Shown here: positions 51,874-60,894 of the stretch, in pieces
How the letters are laid out: the number at the start of each line of letters is the position of its first letter
Numbering within the stretch: the stretch's first letter is position 1
Source of the DNA: Glycocaulis sp050485565
GTDB lineage: Bacteria > Pseudomonadota > Alphaproteobacteria > Caulobacterales > Maricaulaceae
DNA length: 64,000 nucleotides
Assembly (NCBI RefSeq): GCF_050485565.1
Contig: NZ_JBJHBQ010000001.1
Span: forward strand, 409,494-473,493
Direction of reading: 5' to 3'
Notes under the pieces: model-generated
The model's database searches: none
Seen by the model: only the letters and a program-made list of their open reading frames with translations
What the model was told of the DNA's origin: nothing
Translations under genes and position numbers: made by a program

Positions 51874-52260
51874 ATGTCCAAGGCGTTATCTGTCGATCTT
51901 CGCAGCCGTGTCGTTGCGACTGTCAAAGCGGGCGCGAGCCACCGGGAGGCGGCGGCCCGGTTCGGGGTGAGCGCGGCCAGCGTGAGCCGCTGGCGGCGGC
52001 TTGATCGCGAGCGGGGCGACGTTCGCCCCGGCCCGCTGGGCGGGGACCGCCGCTCGGCCCGGGTGGAAGCTCAGGCTGGGCTGATCCTGTCGCTTCTCGA
52101 CGAGATGGCGGACATCACGCTCGAAGAGCTGCGCGCCGCGCTGGCCGGGCGCGGTCATGCCTTCGGCTACGGCACGATCCATCGCTTTTTGAAGCGGCGC
52201 GGGATCACGCGTAAAAAAAGACCGGCCACGCGCTCGAACAGGACCGCCCCGACATCCTGA
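51874..52260 (+). CDS. IS630 transposase, N-terminal part (orfA)
   Basis: 128 residues: MSKALSVDLRSRVVATVKAG then a helix-turn-helix REAAARFGVSAASVSRWRRL, typical of IS630. The frame ends at 52260. At 52213-52220 there is AAAAAAAG; a -1 slip there would join the frame to the catalytic part (RKKKTGHALEQDRPDI). Confidence 0.88.
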   Translation: MSKALSVDLRSRVVATVKAGASHREAAARFGVSAASVSRWRRLDRERGDVRPGPLGGDRRSARVEAQAGLILSLLDEMADITLEELRAALAGRGHAFGYGTIHRFLKRRGITRKKRPATRSNRTAPTS

Positions 52261-52313
52261 AACGGCGCAAAGCCTGGTTCGACGCCCAGCCCGATCTCGA
52301 TCCCAAGCGTCTG

Positions 52314-52820
52314 GTGTTCATCGACGAGACCTGGGCGAAAACCAACATGGCCCGCACCCATGGGCGCTGCCGACGCGGCGAACGGCTGCGCATGGGCATG
52401 CCTCATGGCCACTGGAAAACCACCACCTTCGTCGGCGCGCTCACCCTGCGCGGCATGATCGCTCCGTTCGTGCTGCCCGGCCCGATCAACCGCGACGCCT
52501 TCGAGGTCTATGTCGAGCAGGTGCTGGTCCCCGAACTGCGCCCCGGCGACATCGTCGTCATGGACAATCTGTCCAGCCACAAGGGGCCGCGCGCTCATGC
52601 GCTGATCGAAGCCTGCGGGGCCAGCCTGGTCTTCCTGCCGCCCTACAGCCCCGACTTCAATCCCATCGAGAAAGCCTTCGCCAAGTTCAAAGCCCTGCTC
52701 CGCAAAGCCGCCGAACGAACCGTCGACGGCCTCTGGAACGCCATCGGGCGGATCTCCGACACCTTCACGCCAGCCGAATGCGCCAACTACTTCGCCGCCT
52801 GCGGATATGATCCAGACTGA
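52314..52820 (+). CDS. IS630 transposase, DDE catalytic part (orfB)
   Basis: 168 residues from the first ATG, though the natural product is probably the frameshift fusion with orfA. The DDE acids lie in FIDETWAKTN, VVMDNLSSHKG and PDFNPIEKAFAKFK. The frame is continuous with the -1 frame from the A7G site. Confidence 0.88.
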   Translation: MFIDETWAKTNMARTHGRCRRGERLRMGMPHGHWKTTTFVGALTLRGMIAPFVLPGPINRDAFEVYVEQVLVPELRPGDIVVMDNLSSHKGPRAHALIEACGASLVFLPPYSPDFNPIEKAFAKFKALLRKAAERTVDGLWNAIGRISDTFTPAECANYFAACGYDPD

Positions 52821-52929
52821 TCGGACGCCGCTCTAGTTTTTAGGATTGAGGATTAAGGGTGAGAGAAAAGTTCTCCCCTTCTTCTTCCCCGGCGCGCCAT
52901 TTGCCGGAAAATCAGAAAGATGAGCCCGG

Positions 52930-54543
52930 TCAGGCGCGCGGGCGGTTTGCCAGACGCACGCCGAGCCGGAACAGGCCCCATATCAGCGCGGCCAGTATCA
53001 GGATCAGCAAGCCCAATGTGGCGGCAGCGGCCTTGGCGATCAGCGCGAAGCCCGGACTGGCGCTGAAATCCATCGCGGTATGGGCGTGCAGCGTCTCGTC
53101 AACCTCACCGGCGGCGTAGAAGGCCGCCAGCATGCGGCTGGTGGCCGGACGCTGGGCGGAGAACAGATCGGCGACATGACCCTGCTCGCTCAGCTGGACA
53201 AGCCGGCCATTGCTCAGGTGCGGCAGCAAATCCTCGATCGCATATTGCGCTGGCGTTGAGAAATCGACACTGCCCACCAGCAGGAGTGTCTCCACACTGG
53301 AGGGCTGCACCTCGCGAAACTCCGGCGCGATGAGGCGCAGCTGCGAACAGGGCAGGCTGGCCCATAAGAGGCGCGAGAAGGGCGAGCCCATGATCGCGCC
53401 GGGCGGGTCCATGTCCCCATCATAGTCGCGGGCAGGATCGCAATCGGCCGTTGCGCCCTTGAGCGCCATATCACCCCAGACAAACATGGACGGGATGGTG
53501 AGATCATAGGCCAGCGACATCAGGGCCAGACCGCTGGGATCGCCCTCGTCAGCCGCGAGATAGGCATCGAACACCTGCGCGGCGGTGGCGCGGTTGAACA
53601 GGAGGGCAAAACTGGCCACGCGTACCTTGCCCGGATCAATGGGAACGAAAAGCCATCGCCGCGGCATATCCGCGTTCACACGGCGCATCGTGCCGGCCAG
53701 ATCGCTGGTGCGCGCGCTGCACGCCGCGTCCAGCGCGCACAGCTCCGAATAATACTCCAGCTGGTGATCGATCATGCCGGCTTCCCACACGAAGCGGCCG
53801 GGTGGGTTGACGGCCAGCATAGCCGAACGGTGAATGATCTGCGGGTGCTGGTGGGCGTAGATCTGCGCCACGCGGGTACCATAGCTGGCGCTCAGCAGAT
53901 TGATCTGCGAATAGCCAAGCGCCTCGCGGGCCGCCTCCATGTCGCGCACCACGTCCACCATTGTGTAGGCGTCAAGATCGATGCCCTCATCGGCCAGCCT
54001 TGTCAGGCAAGCCGCGAAGGCCCCGCGCATCCGGTCCAGAGACTGCGCGCCGAGCAGATCGCCGCCCGTCCCGCGCATGGCGTGGCGCACTTCAGGGCAG
54101 ACCAGCACGCTGGAGCCATCGACACCGCGATAGCCAACCATCACCACGTCGCGTTCGGCGAGAAGCTGGAGCGATGGCCTGAAATCCATATTGCTCTGGC
54201 CGGGACCGCCTGCCAGCCAGAAGAGCGGTTCGGCGGAGCCGCCCTCAAGCGCACGCACCCGCATGACCGGAAGGGAGATCACGCGTGCGACCGCCGGGTC
54301 TGCGCTTTCACGCACCTGCAGCTCCCCGCATTCTGCCGCGAACCGGCCAGCACGCGTGCGCAGCTCGCAGGGGTGCAGCGACAGGCTGTCCGCGAATGGT
54401 CCCGGTTCCACACCTCTACCAATGCCGGGCGCCGGGCCTGCCAGTGCCTCCACCGGCGATATGACCGCGCCTGCAAGGACCGCGCACACCAGACACAAAA
54501 GGGCGTAACAGATTGATTCTGGACGTTTTGATAAATCGGACAT
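52930..54543 (-). CDS. Secreted or membrane-anchored alpha/beta hydrolase (tripeptidyl-aminopeptidase-like)
   Basis: 537 residues from the ATG at 54543, which gives a hydrophobic leader (about 15-35). The fold shows LFWLAGGPGQSN (oxyanion strand), DVVMVGYRGVDGS, and the nucleophile elbow LLSASYGTRVAQ. A TAP-like C-terminal region (LLLVGSVDFSTPAQYA) precedes the likely catalytic His in SEQGHVADLF. A final membrane helix spans about 498-522. The family contains prolyl or tripeptidyl aminopeptidases. It is the first chromosomal gene right of the island. Confidence 0.88.
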   Translation of the reverse strand: MSDLSKRPESICYALLCLVCAVLAGAVISPVEALAGPAPGIGRGVEPGPFADSLSLHPCELRTRAGRFAAECGELQVRESADPAVARVISLPVMRVRALEGGSAEPLFWLAGGPGQSNMDFRPSLQLLAERDVVMVGYRGVDGSSVLVCPEVRHAMRGTGGDLLGAQSLDRMRGAFAACLTRLADEGIDLDAYTMVDVVRDMEAAREALGYSQINLLSASYGTRVAQIYAHQHPQIIHRSAMLAVNPPGRFVWEAGMIDHQLEYYSELCALDAACSARTSDLAGTMRRVNADMPRRWLFVPIDPGKVRVASFALLFNRATAAQVFDAYLAADEGDPSGLALMSLAYDLTIPSMFVWGDMALKGATADCDPARDYDGDMDPPGAIMGSPFSRLLWASLPCSQLRLIAPEFREVQPSSVETLLLVGSVDFSTPAQYAIEDLLPHLSNGRLVQLSEQGHVADLFSAQRPATSRMLAAFYAAGEVDETLHAHTAMDFSASPGFALIAKAAAATLGLLILILAALIWGLFRLGVRLANRPRA

Positions 54544-54766
54544 GGAGAGGGCTTGCCGCTCGCAGGGCGTTATTGTCACGAGGGTTTTCGTGAACGGGGC
54601 GCAGGGATGCGCCAATGGAAGGATTGTTCATCCGGCCCGCCCTCCAGACGTGCGCTGACGGCGCGCGAGCGGCCGGTTCTGCTAGAGGATGGAGAAGCGC
54701 CGCGCGGATAGGGGTATAGGCTGCGCTCTCCGGCGATAAAAATGCTCGCCGCAACACAGTGGAAAG

Positions 54767-55084
54767 ATGATGGCAGGGTTCAAATCCCCCGATTTCAATG
54801 AGCGCGCAGCCGCGGCACGCGCCGCCAAACAGGCAGCGGTCGAGCAATTGCGCAACAGGCCGGCGCCCGATCCGGCAATAATCGCCGAGCGCAAGGCGGC
54901 GCAGGCTGCCCGCGAGGAGCGCCGTGCCGCCAGAAAGGCCGAGGCGGCTGCAGCCAGATTGGCCAAGGCAGAGGCCGCCAAGGCACAAGCGGCGGAAGAG
55001 GCCGAAGCGCTGCAGCGCTCCGAAGCCGAGCAGAAAGCGGCACGTGATGCGCGCTATGCCGCGCGCAAGGCCCGGAAAAAATGA
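54767..55084 (+). CDS. DUF6481 family protein
   Basis: 105 residues dominated by Ala, Lys, Arg and Glu, with the conserved head GFKSPDFNERAAAARAAKQA. It is a single predicted long helix or coiled coil. The start may be the second Met. The function is unknown in the family. The stop overlaps the start of the methyltransferase-like gene by four bases. Confidence 0.8.
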   Translation: MMAGFKSPDFNERAAAARAAKQAAVEQLRNRPAPDPAIIAERKAAQAAREERRAARKAEAAAARLAKAEAAKAQAAEEAEALQRSEAEQKAARDARYAARKARKK

Positions 55085-55752
55085 AACCGCGCGAGCTGAT
55101 TGGCGAGGCTGAGGTTCCCGGCGGCCCGCCGCTGCGGCTGGTCCGGCACGACAACGCCTTCATCATCATGCTGGACCGCAACGAGCTGATGAGCAGCCGC
55201 ATGAGCGGCTCTGAGAAAGCGCTCGCCACACTGACATGCCAGAGGCTGGGCGTGCGCCCCGCGCCCCGGCTGCTGATTGGCGGGTACGGGATGGGCTTTA
55301 CCTTGCGCGCGGCGCTGGCGGAGCTCGGGCGTGATGCCCGGATTGTGGTGGCAGAGCTGGTTCCCGGGATCATCGACTGGGCGCGCGGCCCGATGCAGGC
55401 GATGACGCAGGGCTGTCTTGATGACCGCCGCGTCGAGCTGCGCCTTGGCGATGTCGGCGCGGAGATCGCGGCGGGCAGGCAGAGCTATGACGCAATCCTG
55501 CTGGACGTTGATAATGGCCCCGATGGCCTGACGCGGCCCGGCAATGATGGCCTTTACAGCGTGCAGGGGCTTGCCCGCGCCCACGCGGCGCTAAAGCCCG
55601 GCGGAGTGCTCGCCGTGTGGTCTGCAAGCCCTGACCGGGCCTTTACCCAGAGGCTCAAACAGGTGGGCTTTCGCGTCGACGAGGTGAAGGTGCGCGCACG
55701 TGAAAACGGCAAGGGTCCGATGCACACGATCTGGTTTGCCGCCGCGCCTTAA
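55081..55752 (+). CDS. Spermidine synthase-like methyltransferase-fold protein
   Basis: 223 residues: a Rossmann core with RLLIGGYGMGFTLRAAL (nucleotide/SAM-type loop, about 62-80), VVAELVPGIIDWARG, and DAILLDVDNGPDGL. These match the spermidine synthase/PMT fold used by unnamed alphaproteobacterial homologues. The polyamine site residues are not all recognisable, so true spermidine synthase activity is doubtful. Confidence 0.75.
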   Translation: MKPRELIGEAEVPGGPPLRLVRHDNAFIIMLDRNELMSSRMSGSEKALATLTCQRLGVRPAPRLLIGGYGMGFTLRAALAELGRDARIVVAELVPGIIDWARGPMQAMTQGCLDDRRVELRLGDVGAEIAAGRQSYDAILLDVDNGPDGLTRPGNDGLYSVQGLARAHAALKPGGVLAVWSASPDRAFTQRLKQVGFRVDEVKVRARENGKGPMHTIWFAAAP

Positions 55753-55912
55753 GCGCTCTTTCACCGGTTTTGCCATCAATGGGAGCACCACGCGCCGGTA
55801 ACCTGGCGCAAACTGGCCATGTCCGGGCGAAGCGGGCTATGGGCAAAGACCTTGCAGGACGGGCGCCGCAAACTGCGCCGGCGGGATGACAGGAACAGGG
55901 GCAGGGCCGCAG

Positions 55913-58078
55913 ATGGCAGCGCACACGATTACGCCTTTCATCCTGTGCGGCGGGGCGGGAACCCGGCTCTGGCCCCTGTCAGACGCGCTGCGTCCCAAAC
56001 CCTTTCTCAGCCTGCCTTCGGGACGCACCATGCTGGCCGAAACGGCATTGCGGCTGGAGGGGGAGACCCGCAGCGATCTTCGCTTTTCGCCCCTCACCGC
56101 CATCGGCTCGGCGCGCCATGGCACCTTGCTGCGTTCGCATCTGCCCGGCGCGTCCCTTGTGCTGGAGCCGGTGGCGCGCGATTCCGCGCCCGCATTGGCG
56201 CTGGCCGCCCTGCTGGCCAAGCCCGATGCGCTGGTGCTGATCCTGCCCGCAGACCATCACATTGCCCGGCCTGAACGTTTCCTTGATGCCATCGCCAGCG
56301 GTGCAGAGGCCGCCGCGAGCGGGCGCATCGTCGTTTTCGGTATCACGCCTGACCACCCGGCGACGGGCTATGGCTATATCCGTGTCCACGAAAAGGGGGC
56401 GGTGCGTAAGGTGGAAGCCTTCGTGGAGAAACCGGACCTCGCCACCGCCAGAGAGTATCTCGCTTCGGGCGAATATTTCTGGAATGCGGGCATTTTCCTG
56501 TTCCGCGCGGACGTAATGCTGGGCGAGCTGGAGCGCGAGGCACCGTCTGTCCTGTCGGCCGCGCGCGAGGCGCTGGCAGGCGCAACGACCGATACGGCCA
56601 TTGACGCGCGCATCGTTGCGCGCGCGGCATTTACCGCTGCGCCCGCCATCAGCATTGATTATGCGGTGATGGAAAAGACCACGCTGGCCAGCCTGGTCCC
56701 GGCCGATATGGGCTGGAGCGATGTCGGCGATTATGCCGCGCTGAGCGCCCTGTCAGACGCAGACAAGGACGGCAATAGCGCACACGGCCCGGTCGTTCTG
56801 GACGGGGTAAGCGGCAGCTATGTCCGCAGTGAAGGGCCGGTCATTGCCGTCAAGGGCGTGGAGGGGCTCGCCATTGCCGCAAACCGCGACGCAGTGATCG
56901 TGACCCGCCTTGACGAGGCAGCAGAGATCAAGCCGCTGGTCAGTGCCGCGCGCTCGGTTACCGGTCTCTCAGGCGAGGCCGCAGACTGGGCGCGCAACTG
57001 GCTGTTTGACGCCTGCCTGCCCTTGTGGGCGCGCAGCGCCTGGGATGCTGACAAGGGCGGATTTGTTGAAAGCCTGACCCTGGAGGGCGCGCCCCAGCCA
57101 GAGCGGGAGCGGCGCATGCGGGTCATCCCGCGCCAGATATTCGCCTTCTCACAGGCCGCCCGGCTGGGCTGGGACAAGGGCGAGGCACGCCGGATCGCCA
57201 TGCTAGGCTTGGAATATCTTGATGGCCCGGCCCGCGCATCCCAAGGCGGATGGGTGCACCGTCTGGACCGGGATGGCACGCCTCTGGACCCAAGACGCGG
57301 GCTTTATGACCATGCCTTCGTCATCCTCGCCGGTGCATCCGCCTTTCAGGCTTTTGGCGAGACGCGGGCGCTGGAACTGGCGCTGGAAGCGCTTGATTTC
57401 GTGACAAGCCGCATGTCGGACAGTTCCGGCGAAGGGTTTTACGACCCTGAAATGGCACCCGATGTGCGTGCCGCGAACCCGCACATGCACTTGCTGGAAG
57501 CGTGTCTGGCGCTGGAGGCCGCCAGTGGCTCTGCCGATGCATTGGAATGCGCACGCCTTTGCGTGGAGCGCTTTGAAGACAGCTTCTTCCACCCGGCCAG
57601 CGGCGCGGTGATCGAGGATCTGCACGCGGACTGGACGCGCGGCAACGGGCCGTGGCGCACCGAAGCGGGCCATTGCCATGAATGGGCCTGGCTGCTGGCC
57701 GAGTACGAGGCGCGAACCGGCCACGACCTTATCAGCTGGCGGCGGCGGCTGATCGGTTTTGCCGACAATAAGGGCCGCGATCGCGCAAGCGGCTTTGTCC
57801 ATAACAGCGTGGACACGACGGGCGGGATAATCGATGCGAACCGGCGTCTATGGCCGCAGCTGGAAATGCTGCGCGCGCGCCTGCGCCACCCTGAAACGGC
57901 TGCGCCGGGCGAGGCAGAGCGCCTGCTCGAAAGCTTACGCGCGACCTATCTGGCCGATGCCTGTCAGGGCGGCTGGATGGACGCCTATGACCGCGACGGA
58001 GCACCGCTGGCCAAGGACATCCCCGCCAGCATGCTCTATCACATCATGACGGCTATCGGGCCGCTGGTGCGAGGTTAG
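55913..58078 (+). CDS. Mannose-1-phosphate guanylyltransferase fused to an AGE-family epimerase/isomerase domain
   Basis: 721 residues from the ATG at 55913 (ATG at 55886 adds nine). Residues about 1-340 are a GDP-mannose pyrophosphorylase: FILCGGAGTRLWPLSD, VLILPADHHIA, EAFVEKPD and DMGWSDVGDY. Residues about 365-720 are an (alpha/alpha)6 AGE barrel: RQIFAFSQAARLGW, NPHMHLLEACLALE and EAGHCHEWAWLL. The AGE domain would supply the mannose-6-phosphate isomerase role that a cupin plays in AlgA-type fusions. It is the GDP-mannose supply for exopolysaccharide or LPS; next to ugd. Confidence 0.85.
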   Translation: MAAHTITPFILCGGAGTRLWPLSDALRPKPFLSLPSGRTMLAETALRLEGETRSDLRFSPLTAIGSARHGTLLRSHLPGASLVLEPVARDSAPALALAALLAKPDALVLILPADHHIARPERFLDAIASGAEAAASGRIVVFGITPDHPATGYGYIRVHEKGAVRKVEAFVEKPDLATAREYLASGEYFWNAGIFLFRADVMLGELEREAPSVLSAAREALAGATTDTAIDARIVARAAFTAAPAISIDYAVMEKTTLASLVPADMGWSDVGDYAALSALSDADKDGNSAHGPVVLDGVSGSYVRSEGPVIAVKGVEGLAIAANRDAVIVTRLDEAAEIKPLVSAARSVTGLSGEAADWARNWLFDACLPLWARSAWDADKGGFVESLTLEGAPQPERERRMRVIPRQIFAFSQAARLGWDKGEARRIAMLGLEYLDGPARASQGGWVHRLDRDGTPLDPRRGLYDHAFVILAGASAFQAFGETRALELALEALDFVTSRMSDSSGEGFYDPEMAPDVRAANPHMHLLEACLALEAASGSADALECARLCVERFEDSFFHPASGAVIEDLHADWTRGNGPWRTEAGHCHEWAWLLAEYEARTGHDLISWRRRLIGFADNKGRDRASGFVHNSVDTTGGIIDANRRLWPQLEMLRARLRHPETAAPGEAERLLESLRATYLADACQGGWMDAYDRDGAPLAKDIPASMLYHIMTAIGPLVRG

Positions 58079-59379
58079 GGCCGGCCCACGCTGGTATAGA
58101 TGAGACCGGCTTCCTTCATCTCGGCCGGATCGTAGATATTGCGCAGATCCACCACGACAGGTGATTTCAGCGCGGCCTTGAGCCGGTCGACATCCAGCGC
58201 GCGGAACTCGTTCCACTCGGTGATGATGACCACGGCGTCAGCACCTTCCAGCGCCAGATAGGGGCCGGTCGTGTACTCGACATCTTTGAGAAGTTTTTCC
58301 GCTTCCTCGATCCCGGCCGGGTCATAGGCGCGCACGCGCGCACCCTTTGCCTGAAGCGCGGGAATAATGTCGAGGCTCGGCGCCTCACGCATATCGTCGG
58401 TATTGGGCTTGAAGGTCAGGCCCAGCACCGCGATCGTCTTGCCCGATACATCCCCTCCGCAGGCGGCGATCACCTTGTCGGCCATCGCCCTCTTGCGGGC
58501 ATCATTGACCCGCACGGTCGCTTCCACCAGCTGCAAGGGCGTGTCTGCCTCCTGCGCGGTACGCACCAAGGCCAGCGTGTCCTTGGGGAAGCAGGAACCG
58601 CCATAGCCCGGACCGGCATGGAGGAATTTCGCGCCGATGCGCCCATCAAGGCCGATACCCTTGGAAACTTCCTGCACGTTCGCGCCGACCGACTCGCACA
58701 GATCGGCCATCTCGTTGATGAAGGTGATCTTCATGGCGAGGAAGGCATTGGCCGCATACTTGATGAGCTCAGATGTGCGCCGCGAGGTGAAGACAATCGG
58801 CGTCTCGTTGAGGAAAAGAGGCCGGTAGAGCTCGCGCATCACATCGCGCGCACGGGCGTTCTCCGTGCCGACAACCACCCTGTCAGGGCGCTTGAAATCG
58901 TCAATCGCCGCGCCCTCGCGCAAAAACTCAGGGTTGGACACGACGGCATAATCGCCATCGGGGCGCACCTTGGCGATCAGCGCCTCAACCTCGTCGCCGG
59001 TACCCACCGGAACGGTCGACTTGTTCACCACCACGGTGAAGCCGTCCATGACCTGGCCAATTTCCTCGGCGGCGGCGTACACATAGGTGAGGTCTGCATG
59101 ACCGTCGCCGCGGCGCGACGGCGTGCCGACAGCGATGAACACCACATCGGCGGCACGCACCGCTTCGGTCAGGTCGGTGGCAAAGTCGAGGCGGCCCTCG
59201 CGCACATTGCGCTGCACCAGCTGGTCGAGGCCCGGCTCATAGATCGGCACCCCGCCAGATCGCAAAAGCGCAATCTTTTCCTCGTTCTTGTCGATGCAGG
59301 TCACCTGATGGCCGAAATCGGCAAAGCAGGCTCCAGAGACCAGGCCGACATAGCCTGTACCGATCATTGCCACACGCAT
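58075..59379 (-). CDS. ugd: UDP-glucose 6-dehydrogenase
   Basis: 434 residues. MRVAMIGTGYVGLVSGACFA is the NAD-binding start, EFLREGAAIDDFKRPDRVVVG is substrate-related, and GPGYGGSCFPKDT holds the catalytic Cys near 260. The C-terminal domain includes VLGLTFKPNTDDMREAPS. It oxidises UDP-glucose to UDP-glucuronate for surface polysaccharide. It converges with the GMP-AGE gene, and the two stop codons overlap (TTAG, 58075-58078). Confidence 0.96.
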   Translation of the reverse strand: MRVAMIGTGYVGLVSGACFADFGHQVTCIDKNEEKIALLRSGGVPIYEPGLDQLVQRNVREGRLDFATDLTEAVRAADVVFIAVGTPSRRGDGHADLTYVYAAAEEIGQVMDGFTVVVNKSTVPVGTGDEVEALIAKVRPDGDYAVVSNPEFLREGAAIDDFKRPDRVVVGTENARARDVMRELYRPLFLNETPIVFTSRRTSELIKYAANAFLAMKITFINEMADLCESVGANVQEVSKGIGLDGRIGAKFLHAGPGYGGSCFPKDTLALVRTAQEADTPLQLVEATVRVNDARKRAMADKVIAACGGDVSGKTIAVLGLTFKPNTDDMREAPSLDIIPALQAKGARVRAYDPAGIEEAEKLLKDVEYTTGPYLALEGADAVVIITEWNEFRALDVDRLKAALKSPVVVDLRNIYDPAEMKEAGLIYTSVGRP

Positions 59380-59676
59380 GGAAAAGGCGCTCCGTCATAT
59401 CTGCAGATTTTGACCTGCCTAATGCCTGCAATATGCCTGACAGGCAAGGAACAACACCCGAAACGGGTCTCCAATGGCTGTTCAAGCTACACATCGGCAC
59501 GCGGCGGCGAAGTGTACCCGGCAAGAATGGCCGATGGGCGCGCAGGCAGTAGCAGTCAGCTTGGGCTAACCTGACCGATATCACATTATTTCAAGATGTT
59601 AGCGGGTGTTCCGGCATGGCCCGTCCCTTGCGATGTGGCCAGCACTTGCCGCCTGCCAGACCCGGAGACCAGCCCG
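59380..59676. other. Non-coding region upstream of ugd
   Basis: 297 bases between the ugd start and the small gene at 59677. It presumably holds the ugd promoter. The frame from 59596 is open through part of it, but the conserved-looking part of that product starts at 59677. No clear promoter pair or hairpin is seen. Confidence 0.4.
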
Positions 59677-59916
59677 TTGCAATCGATAGCCGCCACCCGC
59701 CGTTCGCGCATTACGCCTGCTGATATCCGCCAGATCGCCTTCACGCTTGTGGATCGCCACGGGGCGCGGGCGCTCGGCTATGCGTGTGAGGCCATTGCGG
59801 AAATGGAGGACAAGGGGGAGGCGGAGAGCGCAGCCGCCTGGCGCGCGCTCAAAAGCGAGATCGAGGACGCTCTGTCGGGGCGCATCGCGCCAGCAGGTCC
59901 GATCCGGCTTCATTAA
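59677..59916 (+). CDS. Small conserved-looking protein, TTG start
   Basis: 79 residues. The core ITPADIRQIAFTLVDRHGAR then ALGYACEAIAEMEDKGEAES and WRALKSEIEDAL is helical and resembles the small DUF6961-type proteins of alphaproteobacteria. The TTG at 59677 was chosen because GGAGA lies eight bases before it; an ATG further up at 59596 gives a low-quality head. Function unknown. Confidence 0.6.
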   Translation: MQSIAATRRSRITPADIRQIAFTLVDRHGARALGYACEAIAEMEDKGEAESAAAWRALKSEIEDALSGRIAPAGPIRLH

Positions 59917-59985
59917 GCAGCCTCTGGCCCCGCGCGCTTTTGACACTTGCCATTCAGGGCGTGCGGGCCGAACTATGTCTGTTGC

Positions 59986-60894
59986 ATGCTGACCCCGGAA
60001 AAAGCCTTCGCGGACCTTGCCGCCCATTTCACGCCGGAGCGCACCGCGCCGGGCATGCGTGAGGCGCTGCGGCGCATGATCCCCATCACCGAGCTGGACC
60101 CGCCGGGCGTCGAGGTCATTGAAGACCTGACTCTGCCCGGCCCGTCCGAGCCGATACCTGTACGGGTCTGGCGGCCGTTCGATGCGGCGGAAAATGGCGC
60201 CGGGCTAGTCTATTATCATGGCGGCGGGTTCGTGGTCGGGGATATCGATACCCATGCCGCGCTGTGTCAGCGCCTCGCCGCGGCTTCGGGCGTCAGGGTG
60301 GTGTCGGTTGATTACCGCAAGGCGCCAGAGCACGCTTTCCCGGCAGCAGTGAATGACGCGCTGGCCGCATTCGACGCGGTGCATGAGGGCGCGCTGGCCC
60401 ATCACGGGTTTGCGCCCGGACGGCTGGCCGTGGGGGGCGATTCAGCAGGCGGAAATCTGGCCGCGGTCATCGCGCAGCACCGGCGTGGCAAGGTAGCGTT
60501 CCAGCTCCTTTTCTATCCGCTGCTGCAGCTCGTGGAAATCAAGCGCGCGCGCCAGCCCTGGCAGGAGGGTCCGCTCTTGTCACGCGAGGTGCTCAAGCGC
60601 GTCAAGGAAAGCTATCTGCGCAGCCTTGATGATGTGCGCGATGTGCGCGTCTCACCGCTGCTGGCCGATGATCTGAAGGGGCTTGCTCCGGCCTTCATAC
60701 TGGCCGCAGAGCTTGATCCGCTGGTCAATGAGGGGGCAGCCTATGCCGACCGGCTGGCCGCATCCGGCGTGCCGGTGGAAAGGGTGGTCTTCAACACCGT
60801 GCCGCACGGATTTCTCAACATGACGCGTATCCTGCCTCAGGCCGTTGAGGCAATTGTGAAGGCGGCAAAGGCGCTTGAGAAGGGGCTGGCCTGA
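59986..60894 (+). CDS. HSL-family alpha/beta hydrolase (acetyl esterase-like)
   Basis: 302 residues from the ATG at 59986. The HSL signature HGGGFVVGD (about 82-90) is the oxyanion hole, VGGDSAGGNLA holds the serine nucleophile, AELDPLVNEG the aspartate and VPHGFLNM the histidine. It is a short-chain carboxylesterase by family. It overlaps selO by one base (TGATG). Confidence 0.92.
   Translation: MLTPEKAFADLAAHFTPERTAPGMREALRRMIPITELDPPGVEVIEDLTLPGPSEPIPVRVWRPFDAAENGAGLVYYHGGGFVVGDIDTHAALCQRLAAASGVRVVSVDYRKAPEHAFPAAVNDALAAFDAVHEGALAHHGFAPGRLAVGGDSAGGNLAAVIAQHRRGKVAFQLLFYPLLQLVEIKRARQPWQEGPLLSREVLKRVKESYLRSLDDVRDVRVSPLLADDLKGLAPAFILAAELDPLVNEGAAYADRLAASGVPVERVVFNTVPHGFLNMTRILPQAVEAIVKAAKALEKGLA

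Larger units (their letters stand above)
51780..52833 (+). mobile_element. IS630-family insertion sequence
   Basis: A 1,054-base element with imperfect terminal inverted repeats: left starts GAGCGTGATCC at 51780, right ends GGACGCCGCTC at 52833 (about 17 of 26 positions match). It is flanked by TA on both sides (51778-51779 and 52834-52835), the IS630 target duplication. It carries a transposase in two frames joined by a slippery A7G. Ends and genes are intact, so it is a recent insertion. Confidence 0.88.
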
